The notes under the pieces are model-generated. The model was not told where the DNA came from and made no database searches. It worked only from the letters and a program-made list of their open reading frames with translations. A DNA stretch of 11,578 nt from Bacteroidota bacterium. GTDB taxonomy: Bacteria; Bacteroidota; Bacteroidia; NS11-12g; UBA955. Of the stretch, positions 1 through 7,976 are shown one piece after another (the stretch's first letter is position 1; each line of letters begins with the position of its first letter). The DNA is taken from contig JAIYBO010000062.1 in assembly GCA_027488495.1 (NCBI GenBank), forward strand, positions 1 through 11,578, given 5' to 3'. The position numbers were made by a program, and so were the translations under genes.

Positions 1-912
1 CACAATCCGCTATACCCCACCATTTGGGAGGCTTTGATGAAGAACCGCGCGGCAGGAGAAATCGAACCAAATACTTCAAAAGGACTGCAATATTTTGCCC
101 AAGCCCTTTCAAGCAATACCCGCACGGCAAAACAATTAAAGACACTAAAAAAATCATTTACCCCCAATGCAGTAGCCATTTTCTGTATTGGCGAAACGCC
201 TGGAACGGAAATTCCCGGCAACATTGACGATCTGGCTGCCGAAATCAGTGCGGGCGACAAACAACTCTTCGATTTTTTCGTACAAAATCAGATACCTGTG
301 GTGTTAGTATTGGCTACTGGCCGTCCGCGCATCATCACCGAATACGCCAATAAATCCACGGCCGTTTTACAAGCATACCTCCCCGGAAATGAAGGTGGAA
401 CCGCCATCGCCAACATCATGTATGGCGTAACCAACCCCTCGGGAAAACTGCCTTACACCTATCCTAGATTCTCTGGCGATGTGGTGCATTATGATCACAA
501 ATCCACAGAAAAGAACGACAAGCTTTTTGGCACCAACGCGTACCAACCGCTGTTCGATTTCGCACATGGTTTGAGTTATACCAAATTTGGATATGGAGCA
601 TTGACCGTGACACCCACCGCAAACCAGTCTTTTCAAGTAACAACCACCATCACAAATACCGGCAGCAAACCCGGCAAGGAAGTATGTCAATTGTACTACC
701 GCGATGAATTTGCCAGTATCACCCCATCGGTTAAAAAGCTTTGCGCGTACCGTAAAACCAAAGAATTACAGCCCGGCGAAAGCGAAACCATCGAATTCAC
801 TATCACACAAAAAGACCTGAGTTTCATCAACAAAGATTTACAGCGTGTGACTGAACCCGGCGATATCACTTTCATGATCAAAGACCAAACGGCCACGGTT
901 CAGATCAAGTAA
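1..912 (+). CDS. GH3 beta-glucosidase-type glycoside hydrolase, C-terminal part (5' end outside window)
   Basis: The reading frame is open from base 1 and stops with TAA at 910-912, leaving 303 residues of a larger enzyme. What remains is the GH3 second (alpha/beta sandwich) domain and the C-terminal fibronectin-III-like domain. In window numbering, a GETPGTE stretch starts near residue 64. This resembles the GExPxxE motif that in many GH3 enzymes carries the candidate acid/base glutamate. AYLPGNEGG lies at 125-133 and is followed by PSGKLPYTYPR, then FDFAHGLSYT at 185-194. The Fn3-like domain with KEVCQLYYRD covers roughly 209-301. The catalytic Asp of the TIM barrel lies upstream and cannot be checked, nor can any signal peptide. 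Enzymes of this type release glucose from the non-reducing end of beta-glucan oligosaccharides, probably in the periplasm. The gene converges on the GH16 gene and belongs to a separate transcript. The family is certain; the linkage specificity is inferred. Confidence 0.93.
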   Translation, partial: HNPLYPTIWEALMKNRAAGEIEPNTSKGLQYFAQALSSNTRTAKQLKTLKKSFTPNAVAIFCIGETPGTEIPGNIDDLAAEISAGDKQLFDFFVQNQIPVVLVLATGRPRIITEYANKSTAVLQAYLPGNEGGTAIANIMYGVTNPSGKLPYTYPRFSGDVVHYDHKSTEKNDKLFGTNAYQPLFDFAHGLSYTKFGYGALTVTPTANQSFQVTTTITNTGSKPGKEVCQLYYRDEFASITPSVKKLCAYRKTKELQPGESETIEFTITQKDLSFINKDLQRVTEPGDITFMIKDQTATVQIK

Positions 913-959
913 CGAACAAATGAAGTAACGGATTAAGTTAACGAACCAAAATTTATTCT

Positions 960-978
960 GATAGATTCACAATCTATC
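960..978. repeat. Small perfect inverted repeat between the convergent genes
   Basis: GATAGATT (960-967) and AATCTATC (971-978) are perfect inverted copies around a 3-nt CAC loop. The site lies 48 nt after the GH3 stop and just before the stronger GC-rich hairpin. It has no adjoining T-run, so it is a weak hairpin or a possible protein-binding dyad rather than a convincing terminator. Confidence 0.35.
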
Positions 979-996
979 TCCAATATATCTTCAACA

Positions 997-1029
997 AAAA
1001 GGGGCCCCGTCTGTGACGGGGCCCCTTTT
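997..1029. terminator. Bidirectional intrinsic terminator between GH3 and GH16
   Basis: This is a perfect inverted repeat: AAAAGGGGCCCCGTC (997-1011), a TGT loop (1012-1014), and the exact reverse complement at 1015-1029. The GC core is flanked by A4 on the left and T4 on the right, so RNA made from either strand forms a strong stem ending in U residues. It lies 84 nt after the GH3 stop and 21 nt after the GH16 stop, as expected for a terminator shared by convergent transcripts. Confidence 0.9.
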
Positions 1030-1050
1030 ATATTAACACTTCGTGCTCAA

Positions 1051-2163
1051 TCAAATTTTCTGAAAAACACGCACATAATCTACATCCATCTGCTGAGGAA
1101 ACACCGTTGTACCATCAGGATATCCAGGCCAATTGCCACCCACAGCCACGTTGAAAATAAAGAAAAACTTCTGATTGAAAGGATAAATCCCACCCGTATT
1201 CGATGGTGTTAACGTGTGAAACTTCACATCATCCACATACCACTCAACCAAATTGTTCTCCCACTTCATCGTAAACACATGAAATGCATCGGCAAAAGTA
1301 CCAGTGGGAATACCATAGGAAGCCGTTCTCTGCGTGGATGGAGGATTGTTGCCGAAATGCGCAGTACCATGAACCCGATTGGGCTGATGACCTACCAACT
1401 CCATGATATCCAACTCACCACATTTGGGCCAACCCACAGTACCGAAATTCGCACCCAACATCCACAAAGCCGGCCAAATGCCTTGGCCCTTTGGCAAACG
1501 CGCACGAATATCAATCCTACCAAACTGAAACTCACGCTTCCCTTTGGTTAAAATCCTGGAAGAAGTGTAATTGTAACCTCCCTGCGATTCCTTCTTGGCC
1601 GTAATCGTCAACTTGCCATTCCCCACAGAGCAATTCGTATTGTTTGAAGTATAATACTGAGATTCGTTGTTGCCCCATCCGCCAGAACCGTTGCCAATGT
1701 CGTAGCCCCAACTCGCCAAATCCAAAGCATCGCCAGAAAATTCATCGGCCCAAGCCAAATTATATCCAGCGTAAGTAGTGGGCGTGGAATATCCATCCCC
1801 CAACGTAACCGCTTCAATTTTCACAGTATCAACCCGCTCCACATAGTGAGCCGCACTCGCATGAGCTTGCAACACCACTACATAAGTTCCCTCGGCAGCA
1901 AAAGTGTAACTCGCCACACCCGAAGGTGATTCAACCGTTACATCGCCCTGCTTATCTTTGAAAATGGCAGTGAAATAATTGGCTTTATCTGCCTTCATAT
2001 TGAATGTCACCTTACCCTTCACCGTCGCTGAATAATCCAACGTCCAAGTGAAATTCTCAGGCAAAACAACAGGATCTACGGGCTTGTCTTCACACCCAGC
2101 CAAAAACATTGAGCCGATGCTTACAAACAAACCCAACACACCCAATTTCAATATACCTCGCAT
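1051..2163 (-). CDS. GH16 endo-beta-glucanase (laminarinase-type) lipoprotein
   Basis: This is a 370-residue lipoprotein. A hydrophobic signal ends in the lipobox LAGC, with lipidated Cys24 followed by Glu-Asp, acidic residues that in Bacteroidota favour display on the cell surface. Residues about 37-117 look like a PKD/Ig-like beta domain. The GH16 jelly-roll runs from about 130 to the end, with GIWPALWM at 228-235 and the catalytic signature ELDIME at 250-255 (Glu250 nucleophile, Asp252 assisting, Glu255 acid/base). The extra Met between Asp and the second Glu is typical of laminarinase-like GH16 enzymes, and VHGTAHFG follows at 265-272. All catalytic residues are present. The expected reaction is internal cleavage of beta-1,3- or mixed beta-1,3/1,4-glucan. 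The ATG lies 1 nt after the upstream TAA, so translation is probably coupled. It is the last gene of the susCD operon. Confidence 0.95.
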   Translation of the reverse strand: MRGILKLGVLGLFVSIGSMFLAGCEDKPVDPVVLPENFTWTLDYSATVKGKVTFNMKADKANYFTAIFKDKQGDVTVESPSGVASYTFAAEGTYVVVLQAHASAAHYVERVDTVKIEAVTLGDGYSTPTTYAGYNLAWADEFSGDALDLASWGYDIGNGSGGWGNNESQYYTSNNTNCSVGNGKLTITAKKESQGGYNYTSSRILTKGKREFQFGRIDIRARLPKGQGIWPALWMLGANFGTVGWPKCGELDIMELVGHQPNRVHGTAHFGNNPPSTQRTASYGIPTGTFADAFHVFTMKWENNLVEWYVDDVKFHTLTPSNTGGIYPFNQKFFFIFNVAVGGNWPGYPDGTTVFPQQMDVDYVRVFQKI

Positions 2164-2164
2164 C

Positions 2165-3502
2165 TTAGTTTTGCTTGATATCGTCTATGTAATAAGTACC
2201 CGCGTTGGCCACGTCCCAACCTGGGAACAATACCAAACGATTGAATTTTGTTGGATCCGCATCGCTGAAGTCAATTGAAACCTCAACCCACTGATTCGCC
2301 ACCGTTACATCTACGTCTTTTTCAATAAATTCCGTTGTGTTATCGGCATTTTCCAACTTGATTCTCATCTTTCCAGTAGCTGGGGCATACACCTTTACGG
2401 TAATTTTCTTATTCGTGGCAAAATTGAATTTGTTGGTCATATTCACATATATACCAGCCCAAACTTCGTTGCCATGAACTGTTTCCAACACCTTTGCACT
2501 GGTATTGATACCACCCGATTTGGGATTATTGATGATCGAATAAGAACTACCACCAAACGTGCTAAACTTCGGCTCTACACTCTCGAAATCAATGGGCAAT
2601 GTATAGGTAGGATCTGTACTTCCACCGTTATCAATGGGATAAGTATCAGGCACCAAACGTACATACCATGCCAAAGCAGGATTTGCTGCATCAATGTATC
2701 TCAAGAAAATTTCATTCTCAGTCATGCGAATTACCTTGTAAGTGTTCACTCCAGTATAATATCCAATGAAAGATTTACCACTCACAGTCAATGTGGTATC
2801 AGCACCCATCGTCAATGTCCAATTCTGATTCATCTGATCCGCAAAAGGCGCAGTGTAATCGGTCTTGGGCGACAAAGTAGCACCCGGGAAATTCGCAGCT
2901 TGAGCAGAATTGATGTATACATCTCCCTTGGTCATTTGATCAAACGCAAACCCCTTCAAGTGAAATACAAACGCATCGTTGTACAACCCTGTGTTTGATT
3001 TATCGTTCTTCTTGGCTGCCCAATATTCAGGATAATTACCCGCCGCCCCAATCGGATTAGGACCCACACCAAAATGTGCTTCGCGCGTTGAATCAATCAC
3101 CCAAGTTTTGTAACCCTTGCCAGCACTTCCGCCTGTCATCATCGTGTACAAAGCGTTGTTCAACAAAGTGGCATCATCCTGTGCGATGGTGATCGTTTGA
3201 GTAGAAGAAGCACTTCCACCCGAATTAAACACCGTCAATGTTACCGTGTAACTGCCCTTCAATGGGAATGTGCCCAAAACGGTTGGACCTTCGTCCTTCG
3301 TTCCATTGCCAAAATCCCACTTGGCGATCAAGTTCTTGTTCTTCGCATTAAACTCAATCACGTTTGGATTGCTCGCCGTTGGCGCATAAGTGAATTCAGC
3401 GTCTGCAGCCGTTGGCGCATCGCCCAAGGATGGTTCATCTTCACATCCCGACAGTGCAAATGCAGTCATCACACTGAAAAAAAACATTTTTATTGGTTTC
3501 AT
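2165..3502 (-). CDS. PKD and CBM-like surface glycan-binding lipoprotein of the susCD operon
   Basis: This is a 445-residue non-enzymatic lipoprotein with lipobox ALSGC (Cys20) followed by Glu-Asp-Glu, consistent with surface exposure. A PKD domain covers about 33-107 and includes WDFGNG (62-67) and the SYTVTLTV strand. A middle domain (about 113-285) has Trp134, VGP at 146-148, Tyr160-Trp161, YNDAFVF at 174-180 and Trp279-Tyr280. A C-terminal beta-sandwich (about 302-445) starts LPIDFES and ends YYIDDIKQN, like family 4-type carbohydrate-binding or galactose-binding-like modules. I see no glycosidase catalytic signature. The position straight after susD is where SusE/SusF-type surface glycan-binding proteins occur, so its likely role is holding glucan at the SusCD port. 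The start ATG follows the susD stop after 20 nt with no Shine-Dalgarno sequence. The role is inferred; the PKD domain and lipoprotein calls are firm. Confidence 0.88.
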   Translation of the reverse strand: MKPIKMFFFSVMTAFALSGCEDEPSLGDAPTAADAEFTYAPTASNPNVIEFNAKNKNLIAKWDFGNGTKDEGPTVLGTFPLKGSYTVTLTVFNSGGSASSTQTITIAQDDATLLNNALYTMMTGGSAGKGYKTWVIDSTREAHFGVGPNPIGAAGNYPEYWAAKKNDKSNTGLYNDAFVFHLKGFAFDQMTKGDVYINSAQAANFPGATLSPKTDYTAPFADQMNQNWTLTMGADTTLTVSGKSFIGYYTGVNTYKVIRMTENEIFLRYIDAANPALAWYVRLVPDTYPIDNGGSTDPTYTLPIDFESVEPKFSTFGGSSYSIINNPKSGGINTSAKVLETVHGNEVWAGIYVNMTNKFNFATNKKITVKVYAPATGKMRIKLENADNTTEFIEKDVDVTVANQWVEVSIDFSDADPTKFNRLVLFPGWDVANAGTYYIDDIKQN

Positions 3503-3522
3503 ATTGCTATTTATTTAAAAGA

Positions 3523-5004
3523 TTAATATCCACTGTTTTGACTCCAATTGCCACCCGCCAAATCAATCTCCACCTGGGGAATGGGGAACAATTCGTGCTT
3601 GCCAGTCACAAACCCAACCAATGTGGTTGCCGCCTGCTTGGTGCGAACCAAATCGAAATATCTATGACCCTCACAAGCCAATTCCAATCTGCGCTCGTTC
3701 CAAATGTCAGACACCAAAGCTTGGCCCGACGTGGTAACGTCACTCAAATTTACCCGCTTTCTCACCAAATTCAAATAGGTCTTCGCCTTGCTCTCATCGG
3801 GCGATGATTTGCGCGCATTCGCTTCAGCCGCCATCAACAAAACATCCGCATAACGAATCACCTTGTAATTCACCGGACTCGTTAAGTCATTGTCTGGCAA
3901 TCCAATCTCCGCCTCTTTTTTGATGTACTTGTTGTTGTAGTAACCCGTATGTCCGCCCGCACCCTTGGCATAAGTGATGTCTTGGGGCTTCGCTTGCTTG
4001 GCGATAAACGCATCGATGTCCAAAATGGTCGCATCCCTGCGAATGTCACCCGAACCAAAGGCATCGTACAAATTCTTCGTGGGCAAATTGTAACTGTTGC
4101 CATCGCCGTAAATGGGGCCTTTGTACTGACGGATACCCTGGAAGCCTGGACCCGCATTGCCTTCCAAACAGATCAAACAACCATATCCACCACCTTCAGC
4201 ACCGGTATACTCAACGTCAAAAATGGTTTCCTTGTGGCCTTCGTTGGCAACAGTAAACAACTGATTGTAGTTTGGTATCAAACTGTACATGTTCTGATCA
4301 ATCAGCGTCTGAAAAGTCACAGCCGCTTCGTCGAACTTGTCTTGATACAACTGCACCTTGCCCAACATCGCCAAAGCAGCACCCTTGCTGATCCTGCCCT
4401 TCTCCGCCACCGTCCAATCCAACTTAGAAATGGCATAGTTGAGATCCAGCTCAATCTGCTTGTAAACATCCGCTTTGGGCGCGCGATCCACCGTGGTCAC
4501 CTCATCAGCACCCAAACGCTTGTCTATTACCAATGGCACATCGCCAAAAAACTTCACCAACTCAAAGTAGTAAAATGCACGCAAGAACGAAGCCTGGGCC
4601 AAAATACCCTCCTTACCCGGAAAATCTATCTTGTTTTTGTTCTCCATGATAAAATTCACACGGGTAATCCCCGCATAATTCCAACGAAAAACATTCCTCA
4701 ACTCCTGATTCACAGCGCCATGACTCATGTCGTCCAATTCATGCAAACCCTTGGTATCCGTCACACTCTCCCCACCCGCAATGGTGTTGTCTGAGGCGAT
4801 TTCACCAATCCAAACCGACATGAATGAACCCTGCATCAAATCATAAGCACCCGTTAAAGCGCGCTGATAATCAACTGGAGTATTGAAAAAATTGTCTGCA
4901 TCCTGTGTATACGCAGGATCCACATCTAAAAACTTCTTGCAGCTGTAAGTTGGCAACAAAAGAAGCCCACAAACAAACGTAATTAAAATTGTCTTTTTCA
5001 TCAT
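3523..5004 (-). CDS. susD: SusD/RagB-family nutrient-binding outer-membrane lipoprotein
   Basis: This 493-residue protein is of normal length for the family. The signal peptide ends in TYSC with Cys22, followed by KKFLDVDP, the usual start of mature SusD proteins. The N-terminal half has the helical, TPR-like pattern of the family, starting with the FFNTPVDYQRALTGAYDLM region. The C-terminal signature WNERRLELACEGHRYFDLVR (435-454) and the later FPIP (473-476) are diagnostic. SusD proteins sit as lids over the SusC barrel and bind oligosaccharide for import. Two consecutive ATG codons are possible starts (5004 and 5001). The first shares one base with the susC stop (TAATG), so translation is probably coupled to susC. 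The bound glycan cannot be read from sequence; the GH16 and GH3 neighbours suggest a beta-glucan. Confidence 0.97.
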   Translation of the reverse strand: MMKKTILITFVCGLLLLPTYSCKKFLDVDPAYTQDADNFFNTPVDYQRALTGAYDLMQGSFMSVWIGEIASDNTIAGGESVTDTKGLHELDDMSHGAVNQELRNVFRWNYAGITRVNFIMENKNKIDFPGKEGILAQASFLRAFYYFELVKFFGDVPLVIDKRLGADEVTTVDRAPKADVYKQIELDLNYAISKLDWTVAEKGRISKGAALAMLGKVQLYQDKFDEAAVTFQTLIDQNMYSLIPNYNQLFTVANEGHKETIFDVEYTGAEGGGYGCLICLEGNAGPGFQGIRQYKGPIYGDGNSYNLPTKNLYDAFGSGDIRRDATILDIDAFIAKQAKPQDITYAKGAGGHTGYYNNKYIKKEAEIGLPDNDLTSPVNYKVIRYADVLLMAAEANARKSSPDESKAKTYLNLVRKRVNLSDVTTSGQALVSDIWNERRLELACEGHRYFDLVRTKQAATTLVGFVTGKHELFPIPQVEIDLAGGNWSQNSGY

Positions 5005-7895
5005 TAAAAGCGAATTGAGAAGCCCAACATAATGGTTCTGGCCTGGGGGTAAAAACCGTTGTCGATACCCGCACCCAAAGCACCACCCACCGAACCCAAA
5101 TCAGGATCGTAACCCATGTATTTGGTTAGGGTGTAAATATTATTGGCCGACAGATAAATCCGTAAACCAGTCATTTTCAATTTTTGCAATTGCTTGCCAC
5201 GCAAAGTGTAACCCAACTGCAAGTTCCGCAACCTCAAGAATGAACCATCTTCTACATAGTAATCAGAAAACACGTTGTTTCTGTTGAGCGATGTAGTTAA
5301 ACGAGGATTTTCATTCGTGCTGTTCGGGCCAGTCCATCGATTGATGGTGTAAGACAATTGGTTCGCATATGGCTGTTGACGCTCATAGTTGCGCACAATT
5401 TTTTGTCCAACCGCCGCATACAACTGCATCGACACATCCCAACCACCGCGAGACAAACTCAAATTGTATCCCGCAGTGAACTTGGGCAAAGGAGAACCCA
5501 AACTCTTTTTATCGCTATCGTCAGAGAAATTGATCACACCGTCGCCGTTCAAATCTTTGAACTTGAAATCACCAGGCTTGGCACCGGCCTGCTTCACGGG
5601 TGAATTGTCGATTTCTGCTTGTGATTGGAAAATGCCATCGGTTTGATAACCCATGAAGAAACCAATGGGGTAATCCTTCTGGAAACGAGAAGCTACACCG
5701 CCACCCACACCAAAAGCTGCACCCGGGATATAATCAACCCCTTTCGGCGTGCTCATGACCACGTTCTTCAAATAAGCCACGTTCAAACCCATACTCAAAT
5801 TCCAACGCTTTTTCATCGAACCTTGATACTGCACATCCAATTCCACACCACTGTTAGAAACATCGCCCGCATTGATAATCGGCGGGTAACTTCCAGGTCC
5901 TGCAGTTCCCAAAACGCCAGACACATCGGGTTGAAACAACAAATCCTTGGTTTGCTTCACGAAATAGTTCACCGTGGTGGTGAAATACTTACCCAACGTT
6001 AAATCAGTACCCACGTTGAACTGCGTGGTAGATTCCCACTTCAAATCAGGGTTACTCGCACGACCAATCGCCACACCCTTTACAATGATATCATTGAAAA
6101 TATAATCGCCCTCACCGTTGAGCAAACCGCGGTAAGCAAAATTCTCAATCTGATCGTTACCACTCACACCATAACTCATACGCAATTTGGCACTGCGCAT
6201 CCACTTCACGTTGTAAAAATCTTCATCTGAAATCAACCAAGCACCAGACAAAGTAGGGAACCATCCCCAACGAGAATTGGGTCCAAACTTGCTTGATCCG
6301 TCGCGACGTAAAATGCCCGACAAGAAATACTTGTTTCTGATATTGTATTCGCTTCGAACAAAAGCCGATAACAGCCTTTCGGTAAACTCCCAAGAGTATA
6401 CGTTGTTCAGATAGCCTCCCGCAGCCAAATTGGCCGAAATATCTGCAAAATCCAATGAATTGTTGGGAATGTTGTAAGCTGTACCGCCCAAATAATTGCC
6501 CCTGCGCTGAAACACAGAAAATCCTGCGGTGGTCTTCAACTTCCTACCCCCACGCCATTCGTGTTGGTGATTCATAAATGATTCAAAATTCAAATCTCCA
6601 TAAGTGGCTCTGCCTTCAGATACCGACGCACCACGCTCAATTTTGGTTCCCGGTGCGATTTCCACCATCGTTGGATCCAAATTCTCGTTCAATGCCGTAT
6701 TCTGCGCCTTGCCGGTTCCAAACCAAACCAAAGGAGAAAAAGCCTTGTTATCAACCAATGCAAAATTGTAATTGAATCGGTTGGTAAATGTCAAATTTTC
6801 ACTCAAATCTGCGGTCAGCTCCTGCTTGCCCACAAACTTGTTCACCCACGCCCAGTTATAGGTGTTCGCCATCTGCGCAAATGGGTTGATAATATCTGCT
6901 ACCTCTTCCAAGTAGGTGTACTTTCCGTTCGACCCCTTGATCGGATCTGTTGGAAAAGCATTGATTGTATTGTACAATACACTGCCGATGCCGTTTTCAG
7001 GCAAACCTGAACGCTTTTCGTTGGTGTACAAGAAAACACTGCTGTAACGCCATTTGTCCGACATACGAGTGTCGAAATTCACACGGCCATTGATTCGCTT
7101 GAAGTTGGCCTTCTCCAATCCCACGATACCCTGTTGATCGTATACGCTGCCACCCACAGAGTAGGTTGACTTATCGTTACCGCCACTCACCGATACGTTG
7201 TATTGAAACACAGGCGCCAATTTGAAAATTGAATCTTGCCAGTTGGTACCTTCTCCCAAAGCGGTATTCTTGAATGGCATGGCTTCACCACCCGCTGCAA
7301 ACATCTCGTTCTTCAAAATTGCATACTCCTTGGCATTCAACAAATCCAATTTCTTGGCCGTTTGCTGCATACCCTGAAAGCCCGAAAACTCCCAACGGGG
7401 TGCCGATTTGAGTTGACCCTTTTTTGTCTCAACGATGATTACACCGTTGGCAGCACGAACGCCATAAATACCCGCGGTAGCATCTTTCAACACGTTGATC
7501 GATGCAATGTCGTTGGGATTCAACGCATTCAATCCTTCACTGTCATAAACCACACCATCCACCAAAATCAATGGATCGTTGTCGCCAAACGTACTCAAAC
7601 CACGGATGCGTATGCTTGATGTACCACCCGGTGAACCCGAATTGGTACTCACAACTACGCCTGGAATCTGCCCTTGAAGCGCTTGGTCCATCCGAGGGAT
7701 GTTCAACTTCTCCAAAGACTGCCCCTTCAACGAAGAATTGGCACCCGTAAATTCCTTTTTTGTGGCCTTTCCGTAACCGATAATTAACACATCTTCCATC
7801 TTACCGGAAGTGTCTGTAGTATTGACCTGACCCATCAAAACAGATGGTCCGTTTAAAGCGCAACAGGCCACTACGCATCGTAAAAACAATCGCAT
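5004..7895 (-). CDS. susC: SusC/RagA-family TonB-dependent outer-membrane transporter lacking the usual N-terminal extension
   Basis: This is a 963-residue TonB-dependent receptor, the import channel of the locus. After a signal sequence of about 22 residues comes a short linker and a TonB-box-like stretch, MEDVLIIGYG (33-42). The plug follows (about 55-160), with the SusC signature around LKDATAGIYGVRAANG (136-151). The rest is a beta-barrel ending in the outer-membrane pattern GFSIRF with terminal Phe. Most SusC proteins carry an 80-residue carboxypeptidase-D-regulatory-like domain between the signal peptide and TonB box; here it is absent. An in-frame TAA lies eight codons upstream of the ATG and only 81 nt separate this gene from the next, so the short N-terminus is not a wrong start. 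There is also no secretin/TonB short N-terminal signalling domain. The gene is first in the operon susC-susD-binding protein-GH16. Confidence 0.96.
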   Translation of the reverse strand: MRLFLRCVVACCALNGPSVLMGQVNTTDTSGKMEDVLIIGYGKATKKEFTGANSSLKGQSLEKLNIPRMDQALQGQIPGVVVSTNSGSPGGTSSIRIRGLSTFGDNDPLILVDGVVYDSEGLNALNPNDIASINVLKDATAGIYGVRAANGVIIVETKKGQLKSAPRWEFSGFQGMQQTAKKLDLLNAKEYAILKNEMFAAGGEAMPFKNTALGEGTNWQDSIFKLAPVFQYNVSVSGGNDKSTYSVGGSVYDQQGIVGLEKANFKRINGRVNFDTRMSDKWRYSSVFLYTNEKRSGLPENGIGSVLYNTINAFPTDPIKGSNGKYTYLEEVADIINPFAQMANTYNWAWVNKFVGKQELTADLSENLTFTNRFNYNFALVDNKAFSPLVWFGTGKAQNTALNENLDPTMVEIAPGTKIERGASVSEGRATYGDLNFESFMNHQHEWRGGRKLKTTAGFSVFQRRGNYLGGTAYNIPNNSLDFADISANLAAGGYLNNVYSWEFTERLLSAFVRSEYNIRNKYFLSGILRRDGSSKFGPNSRWGWFPTLSGAWLISDEDFYNVKWMRSAKLRMSYGVSGNDQIENFAYRGLLNGEGDYIFNDIIVKGVAIGRASNPDLKWESTTQFNVGTDLTLGKYFTTTVNYFVKQTKDLLFQPDVSGVLGTAGPGSYPPIINAGDVSNSGVELDVQYQGSMKKRWNLSMGLNVAYLKNVVMSTPKGVDYIPGAAFGVGGGVASRFQKDYPIGFFMGYQTDGIFQSQAEIDNSPVKQAGAKPGDFKFKDLNGDGVINFSDDSDKKSLGSPLPKFTAGYNLSLSRGGWDVSMQLYAAVGQKIVRNYERQQPYANQLSYTINRWTGPNSTNENPRLTTSLNRNNVFSDYYVEDGSFLRLRNLQLGYTLRGKQLQKLKMTGLRIYLSANNIYTLTKYMGYDPDLGSVGGALGAGIDNGFYPQARTIMLGFSIRF

Positions 7896-7911
7896 ATCTT
7901 GGTAATTGGTA

Positions 7912-7944
7912 TAAATTTATTGATTAAAAAAAGGGGAATGCAAA
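7912..7944 (-). promoter_or_regulatory. Candidate promoter of the susC operon
   Basis: On the - strand, TTTG (7944-7941) is followed after 21 nt by TAAATTTA (7919-7912). This resembles the Bacteroidota promoter pattern of a -33 TTTG and a -7 TAnnTTTG, differing only in the last base. It ends 16 nt before the susC ATG, which would leave a very short leader. The -33 part falls inside the loop of the upstream terminator hairpin. Part of the match may be chance in AT-rich DNA. Confidence 0.3.
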
Positions 7945-7953
7945 CACCCCCCC
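7926..7953 (-). terminator. Likely intrinsic terminator of the type IX-secreted repeat protein gene
   Basis: Read on the - strand, a run of seven G (7953-7947) is followed by a 10-nt loop, CCCC (7936-7933) and seven T (7932-7926). The 4-bp G:C stem can be extended by an inner TG:CA pairing. It begins 23 nt after the stop of the 7977-9263 gene. The long U-run supports termination, but the stem is short, so some read-through into susC is possible. Confidence 0.6.
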
Positions 7954-7976
7954 TAGAAATATAAACTATGAAAAAA

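Noticed and set aside
34..912. Treating the GH3 frame as a complete short gene starting at TTG 34 or ATG 37
   Set aside because: The frame is open to base 1 and the protein would start in the middle of the GH3 fold without its catalytic barrel; it is a gene cut by the window edge.
2165..3502. A glycosidase activity for the PKD/CBM lipoprotein
   Set aside because: No acid pair or family signature for a catalytic domain is visible; its domains are of binding type and its place in the operon fits a surface glycan-binding protein.
3949..4794. An 846-nt open frame on the + strand opposite susD
   Set aside because: It lies entirely inside the clearly conserved susD gene, has no recognisable domain, and its composition is explained by the codon bias of the - strand gene.
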